DNA from: Paraburkholderia acidisoli
Lineage (GTDB): Bacteria; Pseudomonadota; Gammaproteobacteria; Burkholderiales; Burkholderiaceae
DNA: 64,000 bases
Direction: 5' to 3'
Assembly: GCF_009789675.1 (NCBI RefSeq)
Contig: NZ_CP046916.1
Coordinates: 992,001 to 1,056,000 of the forward strand
A program made the translations under genes and the position numbers. Under the pieces are notes generated by a model, which did no database searches, was not told where the DNA came from, and worked only from the letters and a program-made list of their open reading frames with translations. Shown piece by piece: positions 50,597-59,472 of this stretch. The first letter of the stretch is position 1, and each line of letters begins with the position of its first letter.

Positions 50597-51472
50597 TTAA
50601 GCCGCCGTCGTCCACGCCACGAACACGCCGCCCGCTTCGCGCAAGACGGCCTCGCGCGCGTCCATGCTCGTGCCGGGCGCGTCGTAGTACGCGGCCACCA
50701 GCAAGGGCGCGCGGCCGGGCGGCCGTACCAGTGCGTAGTCGTTGCTTTCGCGCGCTACGCTCGTGCCGGGACGGTCACCCGCATGCCAACCCGTGGGCAA
50801 CGCGGCACGCAGACGATTGCGCCCTGGCTTGCACGCGACCATGCCCGCTTCGAGTTGCGCACGCGATGCCGCGCTCAATACATTGCCGAGCAGGATCGTA
50901 CGCGCCGTGGTGGCGATCGCGCGCGGCGTGGTCGTGTCGAGTTCGCCGTCGTAATCGTTCGAAGCGAGTTCGTAGCGGTCGGAGCGCGTGACCGTATCGC
51001 CCAGATCGCGCAGAAATTGCGTGAGCGCCGCCGGTCCGCCCGCGCGCTTCATCAGCAGGATCGCGGCCGTGTTGTCGCTTTCCTCGAGTATTGCGCGGCA
51101 CAGCGCGCCGACCGTCATCGCGCCGTGCGCGAGATTCGCCTTCGTGACCGGCGACGTGAAGATGAGGTCGCTGGCCGTGTAATGCACGAGATCGCCGGGC
51201 ACGTCGTGGCCTGCGTCGACGCGCGCGAGCACTTGCGCCGCCAGCAGGCCCTTGAAGGTGCTGCACATGAGAAAGCGTTCGTCGGCGCGGTGCGCGAGCG
51301 TGCGGCCCGTGCCGGTGTCCAGGGCGAATACGCCAAGGCGGCCGCCGTGCCGGCGCTCGATCGCGGCCAGCGCATCGTGCGCGGTTTCCGCCGCGCGCAG
51401 CATCGACAAGGGGCTCAGCGCCAGCCATGTCGGTACGCCGAACATCACGGTACGGCGCAGGGGGGAAATCAT
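50597..51472 (-). CDS. Class A serine beta-lactamase with R-P-G in place of K-T-G
   Basis: A 291-residue class A beta-lactamase. A Tat-like leader (PLRRTVMFGVPTWLALS) targets it to the periplasm. Ser71-Thr-Phe-Lys74, Ser132-Asp-Asn134 and the omega-loop Glu168 with Asn172 are all in place. The omega loop is about two residues shorter than in TEM, and the K234-T/S-G triad is Arg-Pro-Gly (residues 234-236). Arg at 234 is known in CARB enzymes; Pro at 235 is unusual. It overlaps (TGATG) the upstream dehydrogenase gene, an odd operon partner. Activity spectrum cannot be predicted. Confidence 0.85.
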   Translation of the reverse strand: MISPLRRTVMFGVPTWLALSPLSMLRAAETAHDALAAIERRHGGRLGVFALDTGTGRTLAHRADERFLMCSTFKGLLAAQVLARVDAGHDVPGDLVHYTASDLIFTSPVTKANLAHGAMTVGALCRAILEESDNTAAILLMKRAGGPAALTQFLRDLGDTVTRSDRYELASNDYDGELDTTTPRAIATTARTILLGNVLSAASRAQLEAGMVACKPGRNRLRAALPTGWHAGDRPGTSVARESNDYALVRPPGRAPLLVAAYYDAPGTSMDAREAVLREAGGVFVAWTTAA

Positions 51473-52365
51473 CACTCGGGATCCTCGGGGTACAGGGCGT
51501 CGAAAGCATGCACGACCGCGATCATGTCGTCGTGGGCATAGCCCAGCGACTCGGTACGCGCATACAGCGTGCGACATCGTTCCATAAGCGGCACGGCAAT
51601 GCGCGCCGCGTGCGCGGCCTCCACGACGAGCCGGCTGTTCTTCAGCACATCGGCAATGCCCGCCTGACGCGTGAAGTCGCGCGCGCAAAGCTTGTCGAGC
51701 TTGATGCGCGAGACCGCGCTCGCCATCGGTCCCGCATTGAGAATGGCCGCGAAGCGCGCCATGTCGAGATCGTGACGCGCGGCGAAGTGCGCGGCTTCCG
51801 CGAGCCCCGTGACCATGGTGATGAGAAACACGTTGACGGCAAGCTTCATGCGCAGCGCGCCGGGCACCGCACCGCATGTCACGCATTCGCGGCACAGGGG
51901 CGCGAGCAGATCACGCACCGCTTCGATGGCATCGGGCGCACCGGCGAGCATGGCGACGAGTTCGCCCGCCTCCGCTGGTTTGCGCGAGCCGGACACGGGC
52001 GCTTCCACATAGCGGCCGCCCGCCGCGTGAATGTCGGCGGCCAGCGCCTGCGAGTATTCCGGCTCCACGGTCGCCATGCTCACGATCGTGTGGCCGCGTA
52101 CCCGCGCCGCGAAGGCGGCTGTGTGGCGCGCGAGCACCGCGTCCATGGCGGCGCCGTCTGCCATCATCAGGATCACGGTCGCGCAGCGCGCGAACACCTC
52201 GCCGGAATTGGCCGCGAGCGACGCGCCCGCTGCGACGAGCCGCTCGCACTTTTGCGGCGAGCGATTCCATACCACGAGCGCGTTGCCCGCGCGGCGCAGG
52301 TTCAGCGCCATCGGCTCGCCCATCGTGCCCAGTCCAATAAAGCCAATCGGCTCGCCGGTCGTCAT
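51472..52365 (-). CDS. 3-hydroxyisobutyrate-dehydrogenase-family oxidoreductase
   Basis: A 297-residue beta-hydroxyacid dehydrogenase. It shows N-terminal GFIGLGTMGEPMALNLRRAG, the substrate-binding EAPVSGSRKPAEAGELVAML and the catalytic Lys in LRMKLAVNVFLI. Family members act on 3-hydroxyisobutyrate, tartronate semialdehyde or glyoxylate/succinic semialdehyde. Divergent from a LysR gene, with the beta-lactamase as second gene of the operon. Why the two are paired is not evident. Confidence 0.85.
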   Translation of the reverse strand: MTTGEPIGFIGLGTMGEPMALNLRRAGNALVVWNRSPQKCERLVAAGASLAANSGEVFARCATVILMMADGAAMDAVLARHTAAFAARVRGHTIVSMATVEPEYSQALAADIHAAGGRYVEAPVSGSRKPAEAGELVAMLAGAPDAIEAVRDLLAPLCRECVTCGAVPGALRMKLAVNVFLITMVTGLAEAAHFAARHDLDMARFAAILNAGPMASAVSRIKLDKLCARDFTRQAGIADVLKNSRLVVEAAHAARIAVPLMERCRTLYARTESLGYAHDDMIAVVHAFDALYPEDPE

Positions 52366-52450
52366 GATCGAATGTCCTGTTGCGAAGTCGCGTCGATATG
52401 AGAATGCGCTGTGACGTCTGGGACTATAGTGCTGCATGAGACTTTCGACT

Positions 52451-52463
52451 ATCGAATATTGAT
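52451..52463. promoter_or_regulatory. Candidate LysR box between dehydrogenase and LysR genes
   Basis: ATCGAATATTGAT is a near-palindrome around AATATT in the 128-base divergent gap, flanked by ATAGT...ACTAT at 52426-52452. AT-rich and 31 bases from the LysR ATG, it suits autoregulation and control of the dehydrogenase-lactamase operon. Confidence 0.4.
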
Positions 52464-52493
52464 GAACCCATACTTCACTCGAACGGATAGGTC

Positions 52494-53360
52494 ATGAGTA
52501 CGCGATTCGACATCGACGCGCTGCGCACCATGGTGACGGGCGTCAACGCGGGCAGCTTCGCGCGCGCGGCCACGCAGCTCGGGCGCTCGCAATCGGCGGT
52601 GAGCATGCAGTTGAAGCGGCTGGAGGAACAGGCGGGGCAAACGCTGTTCGAGCGGCAAGGGCGCGGCCTCGCGCTCACCGAAGCCGGCGACGCGCTGCTG
52701 GCCTACGCACGCCAGATCGTCGCGTTGCACGATGAAGCGGCCGCCGCGCTCAACGCGCGTCCTGTCGCGGCCACGCTGCGGCTCGGGCTGCCGCAAGACT
52801 TCTTCGAAACCGTGATGCCGCGCGCCGTCACGCGCTTCGCGAAGCTGCGTCCCGACGTGCACGTGGAAGTGCGCGCGGGCCGCAACTACGCGCTCGAAGA
52901 GGAAGTGCAGGCGGGCAAGCTCGATCTCGCGCTCGCCTTCGCGCAGCCCGGTCAAAGCCGCTCCGGCACGCGGCTCGCCATGCTGCCGCTCGGCTGGTAC
53001 GCGGGCAAGCGCGCGCCCGATCTCGCGGATCGCACAACGGACGTGCCGCTCGTGCTGTTCGATCACCCGTGCCTGTTCCGCCAGACGGCGTTGCGCGCGC
53101 TCGACCAGAAGCGCCGCGCGTGGCGGCTCGCGCTCACCACGCCGAGTCTGCCGGGCGTCTGGGCCGCGCTGCGATTCGGCCACGGCGTGACGGTGCGCAC
53201 GGCGCACGCGGTGCCGCGCGGCGTGCAGGCGTTGCACGAGGCGGGCTTGCCGCGCCTGCCCGCGCTGGAACTGCGCTTGCATGAGCGCGCCCAGGCGGGC
53301 GGCGCGGCGGCGGAACTGCGCGACGTGCTCGTGGCGGCCGTGGGCGCGGAAGTGTCCTGA
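52494..53360 (+). CDS. LysR-family transcriptional regulator
   Basis: A 288-residue LysR regulator with N-terminal helix-turn-helix IDALRTMVTGVNAGSFARAA, then TQLGRSQSAVSMQLKRLEEQ, and an effector domain (LRLGLPQDFFETVMPRAVTR). It is divergent from the dehydrogenase-beta-lactamase operon and likely controls it. LysR regulators next to class A beta-lactamases (PenR/AmpR type) are common in Burkholderia, but this one faces the dehydrogenase rather than the lactamase. Confidence 0.85.
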   Translation: MSTRFDIDALRTMVTGVNAGSFARAATQLGRSQSAVSMQLKRLEEQAGQTLFERQGRGLALTEAGDALLAYARQIVALHDEAAAALNARPVAATLRLGLPQDFFETVMPRAVTRFAKLRPDVHVEVRAGRNYALEEEVQAGKLDLALAFAQPGQSRSGTRLAMLPLGWYAGKRAPDLADRTTDVPLVLFDHPCLFRQTALRALDQKRRAWRLALTTPSLPGVWAALRFGHGVTVRTAHAVPRGVQALHEAGLPRLPALELRLHERAQAGGAAAELRDVLVAAVGAEVS

Positions 53361-53461
53361 GCGAAGGCGCTCTAACTCTGCGCTAATTTACCGTCTTCAG
53401 ACTGGCGTTCACGGTCGCACCAACCGATGCGGCCCATCCAACCGATGAAAGAGAACGCAAC

Positions 53462-54043
53462 ATGAACACGCTTATTACGATCCGCACGCCCCACACGATC
53501 AACACGATCAACACGATTCGAAACCTTCGCCGCAGCGCCGTCATGAGCCTGGTCAGCGCCGTTGCGGCTGCGTCGCTGGTGCTGGCTTCGGCGCCCGCGA
53601 ATGCGCAAGCGCTGCCCGCGAATCCCATCGGCGATACGAGCAACGCAAACGGCGCGAGCGAGGCGCGCCCGCAGGCGATCGACATTCGCCAGTTGCACGA
53701 CACGCTCAATCTCACGGCGACCCAGGAAGTGCAGTGGCAAGCCGCGCTCGACGCCATGCGCAACAGCCACGCGGCCGCGAAGATGAACGCCGATCAGATG
53801 CAGGTGAGCATGCAGCGGCTGATCGACCAGCCCGTTCTCGATCTCAACGCGATCCACGCCGCGCACATGAAGGCCGCACAAGCCGACGCCCTGCTGCCGG
53901 AACAATCGTCGAAGACATGGCTCGTGTTTTATAGCGGTCTGAACAACGACCAGAAGAAAGTGTTCAGCGACGCGCTGCGCCCACAACTCGCGTTCGTCGC
54001 GCATCATGCGGCGCGGCCCTTCGATCCGCGCACGGGTCTGTGA
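53462..54043 (+). CDS. Periplasmic Spy/CpxP-like helical protein
   Basis: A 193-residue secreted protein. The N-terminus has a Thr/Asn/Ile repeat (TINTINTI), then a signal peptide (MSLVSAVAAASLVLASAPAN, AxA before Q). The mature part has the LTxxQ signature typical of Spy/CpxP proteins (LNLTATQEVQWQ) and a second copy-like GLNNDQKKVF. Such proteins bind unfolded proteins or metals in the periplasm. An internal ATG at 53543 would begin directly at the signal peptide and may be the true start. Monocistronic. Confidence 0.75.
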   Translation: MNTLITIRTPHTINTINTIRNLRRSAVMSLVSAVAAASLVLASAPANAQALPANPIGDTSNANGASEARPQAIDIRQLHDTLNLTATQEVQWQAALDAMRNSHAAAKMNADQMQVSMQRLIDQPVLDLNAIHAAHMKAAQADALLPEQSSKTWLVFYSGLNNDQKKVFSDALRPQLAFVAHHAARPFDPRTGL

Positions 54044-54231
54044 GTGCGCGGCGCGGTCGCGCGTAAGAAAGTAGAACCGGCGTGCCGAAGCCCTGCGCGA
54101 CGGCACGCTCGTGCGCCGGCTAGCCGCCTTGGCGCATCCCGGCGTTCGAACTGCACGCGCGCTTCCCCGCCGTTCGCCCCGTGCCGGCCAAAACCCGCGC
54201 CGCCATCGACGAATAAAGCCCACGCAAGCAC

Positions 54232-54933
54232 TCAGTCGAGCCCGCGCTTTCCCACGGCCCAGTACGCTTTCGTTTCGATCCGCGACGAAGGCACGCCACC
54301 GGCCCTCAACGCCTGCCGCAGCGGCTTGATCGACTGCGCCTTGCCGGTCAGCACGAGATGGGCGTGGCCGCGCGCGACCTCGCACAGGCGCGCCTCGATC
54401 GCCGCGAGATGCGTGCCATCGGCTTGCGCCGCCGTCAACGTCACGCCTTCCATGCCGAGCCGGTCGACGACGCGCGCCGCGCCCGCGAGATCGCGCACTT
54501 CGAGCAGCACGTCGAACGCGCCGCGCGCGTGGCGGCGCTGCAACGCGTGGGCCAGCCCGAGCGAGGTTTCGTCGCCGAACAACGCCGCGCGGGCGCTCGC
54601 GGGCGGCGCGTCGAGCGAAGCGCGCGGCCCGAACACGTCGCAGGAGTCGCCGGTTTGCAGCGCGCGGATCCAGGCGCTGCCCGGCCCTTCGCCGTGCGCA
54701 TACGCGAGCACGCGCGTACGGCCTTCGGCGCGATCCCACTCGATCGGCGTATAGGTGCGATTCGTGAACGCGGAACCCATCGCGATCTGGATTTTCTGGC
54801 CCGGCGCCCACGCGTGCTCGCGAAACGCCGGGCTTTCCAGCGCGATCAGGCGAAAGTTCGCGGCGATCGTCTCGATGCCCGCCACGCGCGCCGGCTTCAG
54901 GAACGCGCGCATCAATGTCCGGCTCCAGTCCAT
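54232..54933 (-). CDS. Siderophore-interacting-protein (SIP/ViuB-like) FAD reductase
   Basis: A 233-residue reductase. Its N-terminal flavin-binding barrel has RTYTPIEWDRAEGRTRV, and GEGPGSAWIRALQTGD and GPRASLDAP precede the NAD(P)-binding part ending in KAYWAVGKRGLD. It resembles SIP-family ferric-siderophore reductases that release iron in the cytoplasm. No siderophore genes are near. It is divergent from an AraC regulator, a pairing I know from other proteobacteria. The start at 54933 begins in the conserved N-terminus. Confidence 0.85.
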   Translation of the reverse strand: MDWSRTLMRAFLKPARVAGIETIAANFRLIALESPAFREHAWAPGQKIQIAMGSAFTNRTYTPIEWDRAEGRTRVLAYAHGEGPGSAWIRALQTGDSCDVFGPRASLDAPPASARAALFGDETSLGLAHALQRRHARGAFDVLLEVRDLAGAARVVDRLGMEGVTLTAAQADGTHLAAIEARLCEVARGHAHLVLTGKAQSIKPLRQALRAGGVPSSRIETKAYWAVGKRGLD

Positions 54934-55085
54934 GCTGCTCCTCTCGTTGAGGTCGGAAATCCTCCGACGAAGGCAGCAGCATAGCGAGCGACGCTTGTGG
55001 CGGCATTTGTTAATTGAGACAATCGATTCCGCAATCTCGCCAAATTTCAACGCCCAGCGCGTTTTTCACCTTCCGCCCGCACGCC

Positions 55086-55895
55086 ATGCCGATTCTCGAC
55101 GACGCCAGCAGCGACAAATTCGTCGAACCCGACGACGTCCCGCGGCCCGTGGTGACCTTCGGCGCAACCTTCGTCTCCAAGGGTTTCGAGCTGGAACCGC
55201 ACGCGCATCGCAAGGCGCAGCTGATGATGTCGATGCGTGGCGTGCTGACCTGCGAGGCGGCGGGCGGCCTTTGGATCGTGCCGCCGCGCTGTGCGCTGTG
55301 GGTACCCGCGAACGTCGTGCACGGCATCAAGGTGTCGGGCACGCTCGAAGGCTATAGCGCGTTCGTCGACGCGGCGCTGGCCACGCCGTTGCCTGCCGCG
55401 TGCTGCGCGATTCCCGTTTCGCCACTGTTGCGCGAGCTGGTGATCCGCTCGGCGAGCTTCGAGGCATGCTATCCCGAAGGCGGCCTCGAATCGCATCTCG
55501 CGACGCTGCTGATCGACGAGATCGCCGCCGCGCCCATCGACACCATGCAGCACGTGCCGATGCCCGAAGACGCGCGCCTGCGCAAGGTCGCGACCGCGCT
55601 CATGGACCACCCCGCCGATCGCGGCACGCTCGAAACGTGGGCGAAACATGCGGGCTTGAGCGAACGGACGATGGCGCGCCTCGTGGTACGCGAGACCGGC
55701 ATGAGCTTCGGCCGCTGGCGTCAGCAGATCCAGATCATGTACGCGCTGCAATGGCTCGCGGGCGGCATGTCGATCCAGCAGGTGGCGATCGATCTCGGCT
55801 ACGAAAGCGCGGGGAGCTTCGTGACGATGTTCCGCAAGGCGCTGGGCAACTCGCCGGGACGTTATATGGCGGAGCGCGCCGCCGGGCAGCCGTGA
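55086..55895 (+). CDS. AraC-family regulator with N-terminal cupin
   Basis: A 269-residue regulator. The N-terminal cupin-like domain has FELEPHAHRKAQLMMSMRGV and WIVPPRCALWVPANVVHGI. The C-terminal AraC double helix-turn-helix has LETWAKHAGLSERTMARLVV and SIQQVAIDLGYESAGSFVTM, then FRKALGNSPGRYM. It is divergent from the SIP-type reductase gene and probably activates it. The cupin may bind a small ligand; which one is unknown. Confidence 0.9.
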   Translation: MPILDDASSDKFVEPDDVPRPVVTFGATFVSKGFELEPHAHRKAQLMMSMRGVLTCEAAGGLWIVPPRCALWVPANVVHGIKVSGTLEGYSAFVDAALATPLPAACCAIPVSPLLRELVIRSASFEACYPEGGLESHLATLLIDEIAAAPIDTMQHVPMPEDARLRKVATALMDHPADRGTLETWAKHAGLSERTMARLVVRETGMSFGRWRQQIQIMYALQWLAGGMSIQQVAIDLGYESAGSFVTMFRKALGNSPGRYMAERAAGQP

Positions 55896-55983
55896 CAGCC
55901 GGGGCGGCGGCGGTTGCGTAAAAGCCCCTCGTGCGCGCGCTGACACGGCGCGTCGTGGCGCGGGCACGAACGCGCCGCGCGAG

Positions 55984-56637
55984 TCAACTCGCCGAAGCGT
56001 CGGGTTTGCGGGCGCGCGGCCTGGCGGCCGCGGGTTCGTCGGGGTTGCGCGACACGGTGATGGCTTCGTCGGCGCGGCGCCGGCCTTTGCCGTCCTTGCG
56101 CGCCATGCCGTCGAGCTGACCGTCGATCCGGCCGTCGCGATGGCCGTCGAGGCGACCATCGGCATGACCGTCGGCGTGGCCATCCACAATGGCGCCCGCA
56201 TGACCGTCGGCGTGGCCGTCCACAATGGCGCCCGCAAAGCCATCCGCATGACCATCGATAAGCTCGCCGACACGGCTCGCGCCAACCGCCAGCGGCTCGT
56301 TGCGCAAGCGCGCCGCGAACACGTTCATCCACTCGATCAGCAACGCGCGGTCGGCGTGCGGCAAGCGGCTCAGCACGGCGGAGAGCGCGCGCGCCTGATC
56401 GTCCTCGCGCTCGGCGCTCTCGGTCACGAGCTGCGCGATATTGCACTGATAAATCTCCGCCAGCGTCGCGAGCCGCGCCACCGTGAGACTCGCCACGCCG
56501 CGCTCCATGCGCGAGACGGCCTCCTGCCCCACCCCCAGCCGTTCCGCAACCTGCTCCTGCGTGAGTCCGGCGATCGTCCTGCGGCGCGCGATCGCTTTAC
56601 CGATCGTGCGCGCGACCGCTTTCTCGCTTTTTTTCAT
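55984..56637 (-). CDS. XRE regulator with Asp-Gly-His-Ala repeat tail
   Basis: A 217-residue protein. An N-terminal XRE helix-turn-helix (about residues 10-65; AGLTQEQVAERLGVGQEAVS) and a short helical region are followed by a striking repeat zone (about 128-175), built from DGHADG and AGAIV units, then DGHRDGRIDGQLDG. The tail is basic (KDGKGRRR, ARPRARKPD). The repeat is encoded by a 36-base tandem duplication. Asp/His-rich repeats could bind divalent metal, or the zone may be a flexible tether. Target genes unknown. Confidence 0.8.
   Translation of the reverse strand: MKKSEKAVARTIGKAIARRRTIAGLTQEQVAERLGVGQEAVSRMERGVASLTVARLATLAEIYQCNIAQLVTESAEREDDQARALSAVLSRLPHADRALLIEWMNVFAARLRNEPLAVGASRVGELIDGHADGFAGAIVDGHADGHAGAIVDGHADGHADGRLDGHRDGRIDGQLDGMARKDGKGRRRADEAITVSRNPDEPAAARPRARKPDASAS
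56163..56234. repeat. 36-base tandem duplication inside the XRE gene
   Basis: Two adjacent 36-base copies (56163-56198 and 56199-56234) differ at one base and encode 12-residue units of the DGHADGHAGAIV type. Degenerate shorter units flank them (56100-56160 and 56235-56260). In-frame, so copy changes would only alter tail length. Confidence 0.9.
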
Positions 56638-56685
56638 GCTTGATTCTCCGCGATTACAGGACCCGAATAGTGGCGATCACACCGC

Positions 56686-56714
56686 TTGACATGAAGGACG
56701 TTTCAAGATGTAAT
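56686..56714 (+). promoter_or_regulatory. Near-consensus sigma70 promoter with no gene downstream
   Basis: TTGACA (56686-56691, perfect -35), 17 bases, then TGTAAT (56709-56714, one mismatch to TATAAT). Transcription rightward would begin near 56721. The next gene starts at 57422, so the first about 700 bases of transcript would be non-coding. Confidence 0.75.
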
Positions 56715-57044
56715 TAAACAACCTATTAGGTGGTACAGAACGCTCGTCTTATTTCGGCGCCATTCGCTTATTGCGTGCATGAGCGCGTGAAATTGGGTCG
56801 GCATTCTATCTCGCCTGATTCGGCGGCAAGCCCGAGAAACTCGCCGCCACGATCACGAAAACGGGTTATTAACTGACCGGTTTTAAAAAACGGACTTCCG
56901 AGCCGTGCGTGAAGTAGAACCTGAGAGAAAATATATGCATACGTTACCGACTTTTCACCGCGCTTCCTGCGTGGCGAAAACCCTTATTGGTACGCAAAAA
57001 AGTTCGCCGGAAACGGAAGCATCTACCCCCTGAGCCGCCTCAAC

Positions 57045-57162
57045 GCCATGCCGGTTCAAGTCAACCGGTCATGGCGGCATAGGATTGATTGCCCCACCTA
57101 CGCTCCCGGCACCATCCTGCGCCCGGGAGCTTGCGCCGGTCTCCCCCGTTCGGCGCCTTTTT
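57045..57162 (+). ncRNA. Candidate small RNA: two hairpins and an intrinsic terminator
   Basis: Three stems in succession. GCCATGCCGGTT/AACCGGTCATGGC (57045-57075, one bulge), GCTCCCGG/CCGGGAGC (57102-57130, perfect) and GCGCCG/CGGCGC (57133-57156) followed by CTTTTT, a rho-independent terminator shape. Together with the promoter at 56686 or an unseen nearer one, this looks like the 3' end of a non-coding transcript. I recognise no known RNA family, so this is an inference from structure only. Confidence 0.45.
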
Positions 57163-57421
57163 GCGTTGTTTTTTTGCTTTTCGTTTGAGCTTCGTGTTTG
57201 CACTTCGCGTTTGGCTTTGCATCCGGCATTTCATTCGGTTTTGTTTGCCAGGCGCATTTAGCCGAATTCGGCATTGCACCGCTGCGCTTTCGCTTCCACC
57301 AATTTCCCCGCCTGCTTCATCCTGCCATCCTCGCCCGCTGCCGGGCTGGCATGCGCGCGCGACCTCGCGTTGCTACACTCGTTTTACGCGCCATCACCAC
57401 GCGCCACCGGGAGATTCAATC

Positions 57422-58006
57422 ATGCTGGACCGCGACCCTGCATCAGCGTCGTTCATGCGCGCCCGCGCCGTTGCGCCGCCGGCCGAAAGCGCGCTCGCCG
57501 CAAGTTTCGCCCGCGCGCATTTTGTCGATGCCTACGCCATCGCGTTGCCCACCGGCGCGCCCACGGATATCGACACGCTCGCCGAAGCCGTGCTGCGCGA
57601 TCCGCCCGAGTGGTTTCGCGCGCTGCTGGCCATCCGCGATTCCGCCATGTCGAATTTCGGCGTGAAGACTTCCCGAGAATTGCGCGCGGCGGCGCAGCGT
57701 GACGGCGGCGATCACATCGACTTCTTTCGCGTGACCTCGCGCGGCGAGCACGAGATCCTGCTCGGCGAAGACGACCTGCACCTCGACTTCCAGCTGTCCT
57801 TGCTGCGCCGCGCGCGCGGTCATGGCGACACCCGCCACGCAGGCGATATCGCCGACACTCGCGCCGAACTCGTCGCCACGACCGCCGTGATGTGCCACAA
57901 CCTGCTCGGTCGCGCGTATCTCAAGGCGATCATGCCGTTTCACCGGCTCGTCGTGCAGTCGAATCTGAATCGCGCGGCGCGGCGGCTCGCGGGCGAACAT
58001 GCGTGA
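57422..58006 (+). CDS. DUF2867-family protein
   Basis: A 194-residue protein matching the DUF2867 pattern: [20 protein letters not shown] at the start of the domain, then [33 protein letters not shown], and the closing [20 protein letters not shown]. The family has a START/polyketide-cyclase-like fold and unknown function, and is often found beside oxidoreductases. The ATG at 57422 follows GGGAG. Isolated gene here. Confidence 0.75.
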   Translation: MLDRDPASASFMRARAVAPPAESALAASFARAHFVDAYAIALPTGAPTDIDTLAEAVLRDPPEWFRALLAIRDSAMSNFGVKTSRELRAAAQRDGGDHIDFFRVTSRGEHEILLGEDDLHLDFQLSLLRRARGHGDTRHAGDIADTRAELVATTAVMCHNLLGRAYLKAIMPFHRLVVQSNLNRAARRLAGEHA

Positions 58007-58197
58007 TCGCCCGGACGCGGTTTCAGGGCGACGGACGATAACCCGCTCGACGTCGAACGCGAGCAGCGCGCAACGGGCGACCACGGCTCACGGGACGATC
58101 AAAGCACGCCCGAATGCGGAGCAACCGCGCGAAGGTGGGAGCAGCGAGATGACGACGCCGGCGTAATCAGGCGCAGGTGCAGAACGAGGCTGGACGC

Positions 58198-59058
58198 TCA
58201 GGCCGACGCCGCCGCTTCCCGCTCGAATTCGAACGCGGCGCGATGCGCTTCGACCGGCGCTTGCGCGGGCGCCGCGCGCCCCATCAGCACGGCGGCATAG
58301 CGCGTGTAGAGCCAGCACGAGCACGCCGCGCTCACGCAAACGCCGCACACGGCGGCGAGCGCGAGCACGCACGTCGTGGCGTCGGCGAAACCGTGGCGGC
58401 GCGCGGTATCGGCGAAATAGATCGCGAGACTGGCCACGACGATCACCGGCAGCAGCGCCGCCATCTGCGTGAACCAGATGCTCAGGCAATGGCCGCGCGT
58501 GTCGATCCACGCGTCGCGCAAACGCAGGCGGCCGCCCGCGGCCACATGCGTGGTGAGCAGGCTCAAGCGTCCGCAAACGAACAGCGCGACGACGACCGCC
58601 ATGATCGCGCTCGCCACGATGAACTGCGTGACGTCGATCCACACGGCCGGCCAGAAGTGCGCCTGCACCAGCACCGCGCCCACGGCGAGGCTAATGCCCG
58701 CCGCAATGATCGCGAGGAACAGCACGACCATGCCGTAGGCCAGCACGCCATAGCGCAACGCGTGGCGATGGTCGGGCAACTCGGCGTGCGCGTCACGTTG
58801 CTCGATCAGCAGATAATGCACGGCCTGCACGACGAGCACCGGAAACATCGCAGCCCGAATCAACTCGAAGGCGCCGAGCGGCAACCACGTCATGAAGCGG
58901 AACGGCGGAATCGAATCCGGCGGCAACACCGTTTCGGCATACGGCGCCAGCCAGGCCATCGCGAACACGGCGAGCGTAAATACCGGCCGATGCATCGCGA
59001 AGCGCCAGCCATCGCGCCACGCGCCCTTCACGCACTGCCAGAACGTGACCGACTCCAT
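58198..59058 (-). CDS. Uncharacterised integral membrane protein, about six helices
   Basis: A 286-residue membrane protein. A short cytoplasmic N-terminus (MESVTFWQCVKGAWRDGWRF) leads to hydrophobic helices near 30-45, 70-90, 115-140, 150-180, 205-225 and 235-260. It resembles the broad class of YciC/DUF-type glycerophosphoryl-related membrane proteins only loosely, and I do not assign a family. ATG 59058 is preferred because earlier codons give unconserved, Ser/Arg-rich sequence. Function unknown. Confidence 0.7.
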   Translation of the reverse strand: MESVTFWQCVKGAWRDGWRFAMHRPVFTLAVFAMAWLAPYAETVLPPDSIPPFRFMTWLPLGAFELIRAAMFPVLVVQAVHYLLIEQRDAHAELPDHRHALRYGVLAYGMVVLFLAIIAAGISLAVGAVLVQAHFWPAVWIDVTQFIVASAIMAVVVALFVCGRLSLLTTHVAAGGRLRLRDAWIDTRGHCLSIWFTQMAALLPVIVVASLAIYFADTARRHGFADATTCVLALAAVCGVCVSAACSCWLYTRYAAVLMGRAAPAQAPVEAHRAAFEFEREAAASA

Positions 59059-59472
59059 TCCGCTTCCCCTGTGTGTTGACCGCGCGGCAGCATCCGCAGC
59101 GCAATGCACGTCGTGCACGCTACGTTGGCTGGCTGCGAATTGTGACACGCAGGGGCGCGCCGTTTATGCGTGACAGCGCACGTTTCAAGGCGGGTTGCGG
59201 AAGGCGCGCGCAACGTGTTTTGGCGCTAGTTTCAAGGGGTATTTCGATGCGGGGCGCGTCGATGGGCGGCCACCCGAGCGCAGCACGCGTGCCGCGTATT
59301 CCTCATACCCGCACGGTACGCGGCTTGCTTTTCGCGAGCATCCCCGTGCGCGCTGCGCTCGACATCCGCGCAGGCAATCCGCAGACGAAACGCGGACGAA
59401 ACGCGGACAAAGCGGCGCGCACGGCCAAACGAAATCGACAGACGAAATCGACTTTTCGCAAGGAGATTCGCC
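59059..59472. other. 414-base divergent gap with short direct repeats
   Basis: Between the membrane protein gene and the DUF1488-like gene. It contains ACGAAACGCGG twice in tandem plus a third partial copy (near 59384-59413), and ACGAAATCGAC twice (59427-59453). No convincing promoter pair, structured RNA or credible gene was seen, though an open frame runs through it. Confidence 0.45.

Larger units (their letters stand above)
56638..57421. other. 784-base non-coding stretch with promoter, hairpins and terminator
   Basis: The longest gene-free stretch in the window. It holds the strong promoter at 56686-56714, a GGCGGC/GCCGCC hairpin (56822-56848), an AAAACGGGT/ACCGGTTTT hairpin (56858-56884), and the structured cluster 57045-57162. 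The left half is AT-rich. From 57163 to 57421 it is T/C-rich on the plus strand without clear structure; this part may be the promoter region of the DUF2867 gene. No reading frame here resembles a protein. Confidence 0.7.

Noticed and set aside
56163..56234. Possible regulatory iterons or origin repeats
   Set aside because: The duplicated units are in frame inside a well-formed XRE gene and encode a protein repeat; no replication gene is near.
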